A stretch of DNA of 64,000 bases, taken from NCBI RefSeq assembly GCF_050908995.1, contig NC_135122.1:14362501-14426500 (forward strand). Direction: 5' to 3'. The DNA is from Andrena cerasifolii. Taxonomy: Eukaryota; Arthropoda; Insecta; Hymenoptera; Andrenidae. This document shows positions 26,897 through 38,838 of the stretch, piece after piece. The notes under the pieces are model-generated. The model searched no databases. It was given only the letters and a program-made list of their open reading frames with translations, and had not been told where the DNA came from. Numbering within the stretch: position 1 is the first letter of the stretch; every line of letters begins with the position of its first letter. The position numbers and the translations under genes are program-made.

Positions 26897-26912
26897 ACAT
26901 ATATATATATAT
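26897..26912. repeat. (AT)n microsatellite
   Basis: About eight AT dinucleotides in a row, with no associated feature. Confidence 0.9.
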
Positions 26913-28025
26913 CATCAATCATACCGCACGGACACTTGTTCGAAATCTACCCCTGCTTCACTAAAATACACAGTAAATTTTAATCTATCCAGCATCCGTG
27001 TACAGCATCGCCTCCAACAATGAATCCCTCTAAATTTTACGCAACGGAGGCATTTCCCAACGAAACGTTGGCGCCGCTTTCGCCGACTTCAGCCGCTGAT
27101 AATTCAGATTAATGCGTTTCCGCGAACAAAGCCAGCGACGAGTTGCTTTCGACGCCCGAAACGGAAGCAGGTGTATCAATCAACTTTATCCCCCGCGACA
27201 ATACAGCCCCGCCTGTCCCACCCCTCGCGCCCTCCTTTGCCACGGTTTCCACTTTTCCTTGCGGCGTGGTCCACTGGCCGAGCCGTGAAAGGACCGCGCT
27301 TAACTCGAATTAACACGGCTCGTTTGAACAATTGCCCTCCCCCTTGCCGCCCCTAGGCGGAATCTCGAGACAGCAGCGCGGCGAGCAGCAAGTTTCTGGC
27401 GCAATATTCGCCTGGCCAGATTCTTTATTCGCCGCGGAAAAAGCGTCGAGCTGGTCCTGCTCCTTTTTCCTCCCGCTCTCTTAGCGATATTACGGCTTCG
27501 CTCTTTTGTCTCGCGGACTCCGCGCTCGGCTGTGGAGGCGGCGGAATAAAATTGCTGTCGCGGAGGACGCCTTGCGGCGTTGTTTCGCGAACGTGGCTAA
27601 AGGATTTTCTGCTGACCCTTTTGCAGCCGCGAATTCGAGGGGTTGAGAGTGGTTCGAATAGATAAGCGGAACTCGGCAGATCACTGGAGTCGCTGCTGCG
27701 TGTAACCTGCTGCGCGTGGTGGAGTGGAATTATTGTTGCGGGGGCTGTGTTGTAATTTCGGGTGAGAAATGAACGTGAAGGGTGGATGCGAGGTGGTGGT
27801 TGAGCAGTGTTTAAATTTCCTTCGAGTTTGAGCCTCATTTGTGGCGTAGGATCCGGCAACTTGATTTACAGAATTGTGGGCATGTTTGGATTATTTGAAG
27901 GGTTGCTTTCGAGGATCAGAACGCTAATACTGAGGATATTTCCAACATTTGTTGGAAATAGTTTCCGAGACTCTGTATGTATGAATTTCAATCTGCACGA
28001 ATTCATTTTGTTTGAATATGTAGTG

Positions 28026-28252
28026 TAGGGGAGACCGGGGTTAGTTGACTAACGAGGTTAGTTGACTAATTTCCTTTAATTGTTGTATTATGTTACAAAC
28101 AAGTATAAAATAATTACAGTATCTAACATCATGATACGTAATAAAAAAAATAACAGTGTGAAGGAGTGAAAAAAAAATTATTGGTCGTAGGACATATATG
28201 TACGCCATTCGTACACTATATATATATATATATATAGCCCCAGTCTCACCTA
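28026..28252. mobile_element. TA-flanked terminal-inverted-repeat element, GGGGAGACCGGGG family
   Basis: A 223-bp element (28028-28250) has inverted ends: GGGGAGACCGGGGTTAG on the left, and GGTGAGACTGGGGCTA as the reverse complement of the right end. It is flanked by TA on both sides. Just inside the left end GGTTAGTTGACTAA occurs twice (28039-28052 and 28056-28069), echoing the terminal motif as in the 7.2-kb relative. A (TA)n run of about 19 bp lies near the right end. It is non-coding and non-autonomous. Confidence 0.7.
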
Positions 28253-31200
28253 CTTTTAAATTTTTACGATTTGAGTAATTGAGGGAAAAACGGATTAACT
28301 CACATTTCTTTGCGAAATGGATTTAGTAGCAATAATGTATTCCAATAGGCTGTACTAATCATATAAAACAGGAAAAATTAATTCTTTTTCAATGTGGGTT
28401 AGTCCGTTTTTACTCTTAATGCCTCATTTTAGGATGGCATTCTACTTCTAATATTCTGATATCCGTTAATAAACACACTATACTACCTAACCTGCTACGA
28501 AAGAGCTGCGCATGGTCTTCTAATTTTGGATATTCGTATAAGGAAACCCGAATAACGACCGTGATTCGGAAGGAATTTAATCTCGACGGAGCCACGGGGA
28601 TGCTATTATCTGCTGCTGAAACTAATGCGTTAGAATTATACCGTATTAAAATTAAAAACTGGCTCAGCTTGATATAGTATCAGAGAATATGAAAAGGATA
28701 AGTGATAGCAGACTTTTGAACGGAATTCCGGACTCTGCGCCGGATTAGGAAGAAATTGCCATATTTTCCTATCGCGGGAGATTAAAGCGAAATTTGTAGA
28801 TTCCCATATTCCCCCAATTATCGCCGAGTAATTTATACAATTATAAAATTCATACCTGCAATCGTATCGAACTATTCAAATCCCTCCATTTTTCTTATTT
28901 TCCACGATTATCGCAAAAGTGGCTCTAAAAATGCTGCCATTTATCATTATATCCCGTTTCAACTGTATCGTCTTTCTAAAGAATGAACGACAGTGCGTCG
29001 CTTTAATCGATGTTGACGGGACTCGATTGGCCGAAAACAAAGCGGTAATTCAATTACCAATAGGATTGAAAATTCGATGAAGAACCGAGGAATTTGTTGG
29101 AATCAAAAAGTATGACGACCGACGGAGCTGTTATAATGGGAAAGCCAATGGGATATTTCCCAGCTAGAATTCGCGTTAATCCCCGACTAAATGGAACTTT
29201 CGCCTATACGGACGAATGGAAACCGGATACGAACACGACGAAACCAATTATCAACTGATGAAACAACGTAGACGACGCTTCCAACAATCGGCGCGACGAT
29301 ATTCGTTAACGACCTTTTGCTAATGCCTTTTCGCCTTGACGAATGGGAAAAGTCGTCGGGATATTCTGCGAAACGGTGAAAGACAGTTTTAACACGAAAA
29401 TGAAATGGGAAGCATTGCGGAGACTTATCGTTAATGAGACAGCTGGGAAGTTTTCTCGCATAGCAGACACACAATTGGAGAAAATTATTTGTCAATAGAG
29501 ATCACTGATTTCTGGCTGGTTCTGCAACCGACAAACAATAAGTTATAAAATTATTCGAAAGCATGTATCAGAACGATTTATAACTCAGTGCTGCCCCTCA
29601 CTATTTCATAGTTACGTACACAGGGAATTCCATAGCTAGAATATTAATCAAATTCCTTTAAATTCGGTGGAATGAACCAACTTTTCAGAAACCAAGAAAA
29701 CACTGTACATTTAACATCGTACCTATTTCCCCAATTTTTCAGTTCCAATAACATGAATAAATTTCGAAAAATTAACTACCCCATCAGAATGCACGATCTC
29801 TTAATCATTTTGATCAATATATCACATCCCCAAAAGAGTTACGAATTCTCCCTTGAATCGTGCACGTTAAAGTCGAGTGTTCGGACCAGGAGGAAACGCG
29901 TTTATTGGCGTCGTTGAAACGTTATACCTGTAACGCGATAACATCGAAACCTTTTCGCCGTCTTTCCGCCGAAAATTGCCTTTATCGGCGAAAACCTTGT
30001 CGTCTGAAGCCGCGGCTGCCGTTGGCACCACGAGCATCGCGCGTCAAAAAGCGTGAAATTTTCCACGTGGCAGCCATGTGCCAAGAAAGCTTTTCCTTCT
30101 CCGCTGCGATTGAGGCGGAAAGCGCAATGCTCGCTACACGTCTCGATACCCCTTGGGAATAAGATCGGTGGAAAGAATGGTCGCCAGAGTGCAAAATGGA
30201 TTACGTATGTGGGCTTCCCGAAGAAATCAGGGGACGGTGATTTCGCAGAAATATGAGCAAACAGAGCTCAGGGATTCGTTGGCGGATAACACTACTTTCA
30301 CGTTGGTTCCGACATTAAAAGGAGAAATAAAAAGACGCTTATGTTCAGTACTTAGAATCGAACGATCAAAATGCTCATCCTACGTCCCAATTTGAATCAG
30401 CAGAGTAGGTAAGGACCAGAATGGACGGGTAAGTTGAAATGAAAATTAATTAGAATGAGGTTGTCACTTTGAAGGTATTAAATCACAAAAGGGTTTAGAG
30501 CTTTGATGTTTGAGTCCTGATCAAGATAACAGGCTTGTGAAAAATATAGTCAATGGAATTAGTTGCGCTAGCTCAGTTTGTCAGAAAAGTAAAGTCAATG
30601 ATATAAAAACACAAGAATTTAAGCAGAAAGTGAAACTCACCGCTGAAGAAATATATTATTTATATTTTTGCTAAATCACTGCTCTACGATTTAACATCCA
30701 AGCAAGTAAACCATTATATACCTATGCTTAATAGTAACTTGACTGGCAGCTTTGCTTACTTAAATTAAACGGTTAAAACTGCATTTAATATCCCGATAAT
30801 TTCTCATCTCAAACTGAATGCAACTTAATAGGATGTCTTCAAAGTGCGCGTTAAGTAACGACCGCCAGGATTATTCTAGCACGATGAATCAGCAGGATGC
30901 TCTCGCAAGGAAGTATAATTTGCTACCAGCCCGGTGTAATCATTGTAATTGAGTAATTGTGGGAAATTGGTGTTACAGCGTGGTGGTTGAACGATTAATT
31001 GATCATTAACTAATTGGTCCTTCGCTCTGATGGAGGGCCGAGTCGTGGATGATTATCTACCGTCGAGCAACAGAAGGCTTTAAACATGTGTAACTTCGGC
31101 GGAATAACAGCTGCGTTGCGTTAATAATATTGATGCAACGTTTATACGAAACCCGCCGACGATAACAAAAACAACAAAAGCATATTGAACTCAAGAGCAA

Positions 31201-31676
31201 CGAATTAATTAAACCAAGTTTGTTTACGTGCATAAATTATGTACGTGCAACCTTGGGAGCACGCATTATTCAACGAAAACAAGGTCGTATTCTGTGAATT
31301 TAATTAATATTAATTCGCCCACTGTCCAAGACAGGGGAAGTAACGCAATTCAGTGATACATTTCAGTGGAACAACGCAATGACGTCTATCCTTCCTCTGA
31401 CATACATTTATTCGTCATTATTAATAACTCATCATTGTCCAGCACGTTAAATCGAACTCGCGATACGCATTAATCATTGCTCTCCACGAGTTTCCCCCTT
31501 CAACGATCAATAATGAACGTTGACCAAAAGCGAACGACAGATAGCAAATATTCCACTGCAATTTCTAAAGAAACGAACTACAGTTATGAATTTCCTATAA
31601 ACAAGTTGCACAACGATGTAACGGCGAAGTAATAATATTCAATAAAAGTAATTAAACTTGCAATAGCAATATTAAC
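28253..31676. other. Non-coding stretch, no gene recognised
   Basis: AT-rich with a GC-richer piece at 29.85-30.25 kb. Overlapping short frames occur on both strands and none has a domain. Nothing else was seen. Confidence 0.55.
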
Positions 31677-31915
31677 CAAGGAACCAGGGCCGGCGCGAGA
31701 ATGGTTGGCGCCCTTATGCAAGAAAATTTTTGGCGCCCCTAAATTTTTCCACCTGCTTTCTATTTAATATGTTTTGCCTTTACGAGGTGCAGTAAAAAAA
31801 TTACATTTACATTTTGTTTATATGGGAGTTGGATTCCTTTATTATTAAGTCTGCGATATAGTTTTTAGCGCCTCAGTCGGCTGCATAATGGGTTTCCGCC
31901 GGCCCTGCAAGGAAC
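31677..31915. mobile_element. hAT-type MITE with perfect 8-bp target duplication
   Basis: A 223-bp element (31685-31907) has the termini CAGGGCCGGCG on the left and CGCCGGCCCTG on the right. It is flanked by the identical 8-bp sequence CAAGGAAC at 31677-31684 and 31908-31915. An 8-bp duplication with CA...TG ends is diagnostic of the hAT superfamily. The interior has GGCGCCC words and T-rich sequence and no transposase frame, so the element is non-autonomous. Confidence 0.9.
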
Positions 31916-33512
31916 ACACGTTCTTTTGGACTGGAAGAATAAGAGAATAAGTTAGTATTACTATGATTCTTACATTAATTATTTTGCGGGGTAGTAATTT
32001 CTGACAGCAAAAGGATCTCCTGTCACGAGCGACATCTTTTGGCGGGATCGTTGTATCCCCAGATATTTTTAATTACCGCCACTTGTTAGGCCTATAGAGG
32101 CCCTTGAGCGTCTCGTCGTTCTTAACTCGGCATGGAATGGCGAATGTAAGAGATAAAAGCGACGGAAAAAAGGGCGTATGCAGGTCGAGTGCAGCCGAGA
32201 GAGCGAAAACATATTACGGCGACACGCCGAGGGACATTTTACGGCGGCAGGAACTCTTAGCCCACGACGCGTTTCTTCTCGCGAAGGAGCCGGAAGTGCC
32301 TCTCGCCGTGACGCTCGTCGCCATCCGGGAATCGATTTCCTCTCGTTCGGAAAGTGTCGCGAATCGTAACCCGTCGAATGGTGTCTCGTGAAGCGGGTGT
32401 CCATTGTACGTGTCTGCATTCTTCGGATATTAAAGAATTTATTGTAACTCCGGGAAAATTTTCCCCAAAATCTTACTCTTCCCTTTCGCCTCCAACTTGT
32501 GGAACAACTTTTTCCTATGCATGTAACCGGCAGTCGGCTTTAGTTTTCGAGATATTTAGAAAAATATTTTGGTATTTATTCGGAATCAGGTAGATACATC
32601 TGTGTTGATCGTTTCCGAGATATCCGTATGCATATGTATGGAGCTAGATTTGGGGGCCGGGAGGGATGTCACGAGTCTGTCCTGCATTTGCAGTTATATC
32701 TAACCAATCTAGCAAACCTAACCGAAAACTAATGCAATTTATAAAACCACAGCAAGAAATTCAAAAATCGATTTTCTAACTGATTGTGAGAAAACTCTGT
32801 ACATTAAAGCCTGTATGTGAATTTGAATGCTGTAATTATTCTTCTTTTTTTGTAGCAAGATGCAAAGTGCGGTTTGTTTTTTATTTAAACGCGGGTGGTT
32901 TAAACAACGCGTAGTTATTGAAAAGAGGAGCGCTGCATGGTGGATTAGCATAATAGTTAAAATAGCAGGAGGCATCGGCAACATGAAATTCAAATTACGA
33001 TGCCCCTCGCAACAAAACGTTTCCATTTCTCCGGCGTTACAGCAAGAAGGAGCTATTTCCGCAGATCCTGGGCCGTGTGTTTGCATTGTTCCAAGTTTCT
33101 CGGAAACTTTGCAGGCAAAATCGCAGATGGTGCTACGACGGCTTTGTAAACATTATTGTTAACTAATCCTGCATCTTGATTTCGCGTATAAACAGCATAA
33201 TGCTGCGCGCATAATGTTACGAATACATTTGCCCCGACAGACGACTAAGTTCAGAAATGATCTCACGATTGTGCTTTATGGTGGTAGCATCTCTTGTACG
33301 ATCACTTACAAACGTTTAGTGTAGACGTAAATGCCTCGTTGCTTTGCTAATCCTGTTACAGTACGACTATCCGCGGGAAATGTTATCCAAGGGATATTTG
33401 GGATGCGTGGATCCTTGTAAATCTAAGGATATTTCGAAATGCATTTCTTCAAAATGAAGAAACTCCCTTAGAAATACAAGTATTATGACTAAGATATTGA
33501 ATATGAAGGATA
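31916..33512. other. Non-coding stretch, no gene recognised
   Basis: A GC-rich piece at 32.08-32.42 kb has frames open on both strands with no domain. Frames of 100 and 115 codons at 32739-33162 overlap antiparallel and are not supported. Confidence 0.5.
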
Positions 33513-33867
33513 AGGGGGAAAACAGGGAACGTCGCAGAGCAGCGTTATCGAGAAAATTAAGTTTTAATACTTCAGTCCATCGGTAAAGAAACAAACTTCA
33601 ATGAATTTAATTTTCTCCTTAAATAATTTCTTGTTTTACCTTGACGACAGAAGCTTATGCTTAGGCAAAGAGTGGGGACATTCCGTATTTTCTTCCAGTG
33701 CAGAGTGGACATTTCCTGTTTTTAACCAGAATACCAAATCTTTAACATTATCTTGCGGGGGTATTTGAACTTTATGATTCGACACTTCTGTAGTCCCAGT
33801 TGCCACCAACAAAATATCCTATAAATCGTAAACTCGCGAAAAATCGACATTCCCGGTTTTTCCCCCT
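33513..33867. mobile_element. Inverted-repeat element, possible diverged relative of the 7.2- and 28.0-kb elements
   Basis: The left end AGGGGGAAAACAGGGAACGT (from 33513) matches the reverse complement of the right end, AGGGGGAAAAACCGGGAATG (ending at 33867). The match then continues through TCG, with one extra A and two substitutions. The end motif is repeated inside in direct orientation: GACATTCCGTATTTTC near 33677 and GACATTTCCTGTTTTT near 33707. TA precedes the left end, but the right end is followed by TG, so no duplication is certain. The layout of end motif plus internal echoes resembles the GGGGAGACC elements, while the sequence differs. It is non-coding. Confidence 0.5.
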
Positions 33868-36800
33868 TGCTCTTTATATATTATACTAAACACAGCCAGT
33901 TGGAATGCTGCAGATGAGAAATGATACTGTCACCAAGAAGTACAAAGGAACTTTAATTGCCACAGCGCTTTCAGCGCAAATACTACTCAAGACAACGCGA
34001 AATAACTTCCGATTGCTACCTCATCAAAGGCCACGATTTAAAAATCCAATGAAACATCTCTCGTACAAAGAACCCAATTCAACAGATATAGTCTACTTTG
34101 CAATCTTATTAAAATCTCTTAATCTCCACATCATACACAACTGACACAGCACCTGAAGTGTTAGAACAGCTTACGTCCCAACACTTTAGTCTCCCTCAAA
34201 AAATAAGAGTTCCTACCCACTCTTAAGTACCAAACCTGCCAGCAAGATCAACAGAAATTCATTAACCCCCAGCTCCGTAAGCAATTACAACAAATCGTGA
34301 CTAGCGCCAAAATAACCATCCCCCATTTCCCCCCACGTTCCACTGGCCACAGCCGCGTCGCATTCGCGTCAGCGCGGTTTTTAAACAGAATTTCGCTCGG
34401 TTTGTTGCACCCCGGGACGGGCTTCGCGTTGCATTCGCTCGGCACAATGCCTCTGTGGAGCTTTTCCGGGGAATCCATCCGAGCTGCGGCGTAACCGACT
34501 TAATAATAATAGCCCATGGGGTTTCAATTCCCGTAATGGAGCGTGAATATCCATCGGTAGAGAAGTAAGCTTCTTTACGGGCCACGAATCGATATCTCCT
34601 TAAATTAATCCAACGATTCCCTGCCCGAAATGTCAGCCCAGTGGCTCATCGTTGACAAATTAGCTTACCCTTATCTACCTCATATTCCACAGAAGCCTCC
34701 TGAGTTTCTTAGAACACGTTTCCACGAACGCGATAAATTCATGCACCTACCTATTAAAAAATGTAAAAAAAAACGCTGTTTCATCCACGTGTTAGTTTTC
34801 GTTCCCGGATAATAGGTCGGGCGAAATTCCGCGAAGCCTGAACGCGTCCGTGGGTGAGTGGTTTCGATTTCTCTGCTGAATTTCACGTAAAAAGGATCAT
34901 GAATTATCCCGTGGCTCGGTTTTCCGCGCGATCAGAGATCAAGCTCCCCTTCGAGAGCCACGCTACGATTCAATTCGAGATTTGGCTACTTAACGTCCTA
35001 CTTACAGCGTACATCTCGTTTACGATGTGTGCTAAAACAAGGGGAATTCATTTCGATCACGAACTTCCAAGCTGGAGACTCGAGGCAGCATCGAATCCAA
35101 AAGCGAATCAGGAGACAAAGGAAGAAAAATCACCGTCCCAGAAACCAAACTCAATCGCACCACCAAAATAGTCGAGCCGCCATGTGCGCGCCAGCATAAA
35201 TCCCAGGAAAAGCGCGGGAAAAGGCGCGGACATCGACAGAGAATTGATTTTTCGCGCGCGAAAGCACTTCTATTATCGTACCGGGGGGGGGCGAGCGTTC
35301 CCAGAAGCAACTGGGATCTATTTCAAGTTATGGGAGCAATCTCCAGCGAACATAGACACGAAAATCGTTTCGCCGCGGTGCGGAGCGTTTTCGGGGGCGC
35401 GCGCCCCCTTTCCCTCTCCCTCGCCACTGTTGCGGCGTGCTGGGCGCGTTTCCACGCGAAATATGCTGGGAAAGTCGCGCGGTGCCAGTAAACTTTTAAG
35501 ACGATAAGCCAGCACGGAGCACCGACGGAAACAAATGCAATTTTCTGTTCGCGGAATTCCATCAGACCGGCGGGGGGAGAGCACGGGACTTATGCAGACA
35601 AGCGTTGTGAGTACGCGATCGAACGTTTCCCGCGACACGGGGCTCCACTTGCTCGCCGGATGATTTTTCCCCGGGAACGGTCCGAGCGTCGTGGGTGTAC
35701 AAAATGGCTGGTGTAAAAATTCATTGTGTCTCCGATGAAGTGGATAGGCAAGAGCGATGGAAAGAGGTACGGAACACGCTGGCGTTGAAAGGAAAGGAAT
35801 GCTGTGCCCCCTGTTGCGTGATAAAAGACTGGCTGCGGCGCGGAAAGGTGTTTCGCTGCGCTGAGTGTTAGGAGGAAGAGCGTTAGGAAGTTGTTTCTTG
35901 CATTTGTTCTCTGCGAGACCTGCGTTACCTTTGGGGTTTTGGGTGTAAAGTGCCTGTAGTCCCCTGACACGTTCACTTTGTTTTGGGAAGCTGTACGATA
36001 GTGGGAGATGCACCGCGAACTTCGGGGGGGAATTTTTAGCGGAATTGGAATTGGTGTCTGGGTGATTGCGAAGGAATTCATTGAGTGATTGTTTAAAGTG
36101 TTCCTGGTATAATGGAAAGGTAGCGGGATTGTAGAAGTAGTTTAGTATCGCATGAACGAGTGGGTCGTTTCGCGCGATAGAGCTCACTTCGGAAACTAAT
36201 AACAATCACAGCTTTGGGAGGCAACGTTAATGCGAATTTTAATTAAAATTCATGCTCCAGGCGGTGAGGAGCTACTGTGGAGAGCGTGTACGAGCTAACA
36301 GGAGTAATGAACAATCAGGTAATACTCGCGTAGTTCGATTGTGATTGAAACAGAGTGATGTCGGAGGAGACGTGATGCTGATAATACTGGATCGCCGTCT
36401 CCATTAACTTGATTTTATTACTTTGCTTTGGATGCTCGGCGAGCTGTCTGCTGGAAGATATCATTGAAGAGATGATGCGCAAGCCAAGAGAGGAGATTTG
36501 CCAATTTGGATTGCTGTTATATCGTGCTTGTATCTCGTTTGCTGTTTTCGGATGTACAAGGGGAGTTGTCAAAGTGTGGCTTCATGGATTGACGACCGAT
36601 ATTAAATATTTCCATAATAACATTGGCAGGAAGTTCGCAATTATTATATAGAGTGTCAAACAGACCGTAATCAATTTTTAGAAGCTCTGTACGTAATAAA
36701 AATTCTGCACGAGTGCTAACAAGGAACTCGAAAGGTAAGAAGATAAAAGAAACCAAAAGAGCATCCACAAATTCCTAACACAGTGAATTTCTCCGCATAA

Positions 36801-38734
36801 CTGAAACTACAGAAAGTCCATTAAAGTACCATCCGCGTTGTTCATTGAAGTACTCAAACCCTTCCAACCTAATCATCCATCCTCCGGGTATTCCCGTAAC
36901 TACATTCCCACCGATCCCGGTTCTTTTTATTCACCCGTCAGTCCGCGCGTCGGGCACCGAGTCCGGACTGGACACGCTCGCCTCGTTGAAACGCTTCATT
37001 TTCCCTTAAACATCGCAAACAGAGGCGGCACAATTTTCTCTATGTCCAGGGCAGAGTCGTCGCCGAGCAGACCCGCGCGTTAATTCGCAGCTAAAACAAA
37101 GGGGATGGGCGCGTACCTGCGAAAAGGCAACGGGAGAGGATCGCAAATACGCGAGAGAGCGGGGATCGCGTAAAGCCGTGCTTTCTCAAGGTAAACCCGT
37201 GCACGGTCCTTAATTCCTTATCAAGCTGTAAGTGGGACTGATTAAACAGATTTCGTCCCTCTGTCGCGGGCGGCGAGCTCCGTCGAGGGAATTAAGCTGA
37301 ATTACATTTGCAACGGGAGGGGAAAGTCGCGGGGCAGAGACGTAAAAACGGAGAAACGAGTCGCAGGGGCGACTAGTGCCGCGAGTGAAAGAATCCACCG
37401 TCTAAGCAGGGATCAAGTGAATTGTTTTTAAAGTACCCGATTTGCGCGGACGCCTCTATGAATATTAACGCTAATTAATTAGTCCCCTCCCCCCGAATTG
37501 GAAGAACCCGGAGACCTTCGATCCGCCGGTAGCTCGCTGAGCGACGTGGCTCGTGGTCCAAGGAGTTCGCTTCTTGGACGTAAATAATTGAAACGTTGCG
37601 TCACTCTCCGTGTAGGTAATTAGAAGATATTCTAAGAACGCGCTCCCCCACACGAGCAACATACCGTCTACCTTGATTGAATAAGTCATTAACCAAGCTC
37701 GACTTTACCGTCGCCCGTGATCAGCTTTGGGAAGTTCCCGCGGGACGTTTGTTAATTATTGAAACAATCGTTTCTATCCATACTTTCTACATCCTCTTAT
37801 CAACAAGGCAACCAGAAACTATGTTAGTCTTCCAAACGTGGAGACAATCCATCCTATTCCGATATTCACTTCCCACGCAAACTCCGCACCTTCCACTCCC
37901 CGCTTGCCTCGCCGCCGAACCTGCGTCTTAAATTCCCCAATCTCGAGAAAGAATCGCAGCGAAGGTATCCTCGCCACCCACGCGCTGCCCCACACGAGCC
38001 AAGCGTGCCCCGAAACGGCGGGGTCCCGTAATTACCCGCGATCACGATGAAACGCGTAACGAAAGAGTCCAGGCGATATCCATGAATTTCATCGGTCATT
38101 ACCCATTCGTTAATAACATCGTGTCCTTCGCCGACCGCCCGCTGCACCCGCCATTAAACGCCCCCGCGTAATTGCACCGTCCCGGGCCGCAATTCCGTTT
38201 GAACGCTCCACGGGAACACCATCCACGGGTACGCGCGAGCGTCTGTTCCGTCACGCGGATAATACGAAAGTTCGCGTTTCGGTACGCTCGTCGAGGGTTA
38301 CTTACCCCTACCCAGGGCCTTGCAGCCGCGAGATTAAACGCGCTTCCGCTGGATAATCTTATGCCGCGCTATCCGGCAGCGTTATAGACAGGACGGCTAT
38401 GCGGCAATTTGCGGAATAATATCTGCAGGCGGCACGGGGACCGGTTAAGGGTTAAGCAAACGTCTCACACGACCTGCGACCTGTCCGCGAGGTCTTTGTC
38501 ACTGGGATTTTCGATGGAGGATCTTGCAGCATCTCGCGTTTTGAATTCAAGTGGGGGGAGTGATAGTGGAAATGACTCCTTCGATTGTTCGGAGATGTTT
38601 GGAGGCTCCGAGAAGCTGTGTACTGGAGTAATTGTTGATGGGAGGGTGTTTGGGGGAAGTTTGAATACGTAACGAGAAAAATTGTGCGTTCGTGAAGTAC
38701 CTCGTTACGATGTGGCTGTGAGTAAATATTACAC
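33868..38734. other. Non-coding stretch with the longest open frame of the window
   Basis: A minus-strand frame stays open for 295 codons at 35318-36205, starting at TTG, with no recognised domain (see findings). A run of nine G lies at 35283-35291. Around 36.3-36.65 kb both strands are open for about 80 codons. GC-rich DNA at 36.9-38.6 kb has short contradictory frames. No gene is supported. Confidence 0.45.
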
Positions 38735-38810
38735 CTCTGGTGTCAAAGGGTCTGGTTTCTTTAGAAACTACCAGCGTTCAGCTCGACTGTGTTGAGTTTC
38801 CATGACTCAC
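38735..38810 (-). other. Putative cryptic recursive-splicing exon, 76 nt
   Basis: This runs from the first base after TTTCAG (38810) to a possible donor CAGAG|GTGTAA (GT at 38734-38733). All three frames contain stops: TGA at once in one frame, TAA at 38763-38761 in another after 15 codons, and TAG in the third. It therefore cannot be an ordinary internal coding exon. In Drosophila, zero-nucleotide recursive sites are helped by short cryptic exons of this kind, which are normally removed. Alternatives are a poison exon, an alternative last exon or an exon of a non-coding RNA. Confidence 0.4.
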
Positions 38811-38838
38811 CTGAAATAGAAAGAAAACATAGAGTTAG
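38805..38838 (-). promoter_or_regulatory. Candidate zero-nucleotide recursive splice site (ratchet point)
   Basis: On the minus strand a branch-like CTAAC is followed by a T-rich tract and TTTCTATTTCAG, then at once by GTGAGT. A full 3' splice site is fused to a full 5' splice site. After the upstream intron segment is joined here, no nucleotides would be added and a fresh donor would be regenerated. It lies 26.2 kb upstream of the lectin exon acceptor on the same strand, and long introns are where such sites occur. This is inference from sequence only. Confidence 0.6.

Larger units (their letters stand above)
21174..28025. other. AT-rich non-coding stretch with small repeats
   Basis: No gene was recognised. 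It contains a 24-bp tandem repeat at 22722-22776 and an (AT) microsatellite at 26897-26912. A 25-bp word occurs identically at 21273-21297 and 25165-25189. The GC-rich piece at 27.1-27.85 kb keeps frames open for up to 144 codons, but these are Arg/Ser/Pro-rich and have no domain. Confidence 0.5.

Noticed and set aside
30540..30600. TAGCTCAG-like word suggesting a tRNA A box
   Set aside because: No matching B box (GGTTCGAAT-type) at the right distance and no cloverleaf could be drawn.
36315..36651. About 80-codon frames open on both strands
   Set aside because: Neither has an ATG start or a domain; antiparallel opening suggests chance.
38409..38672. Ser/Gly-rich frame containing MEDLAASRVLNSSGG
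   Set aside because: An ATG is present, but it is short, low in complexity and unsupported by splice sites or a known family.
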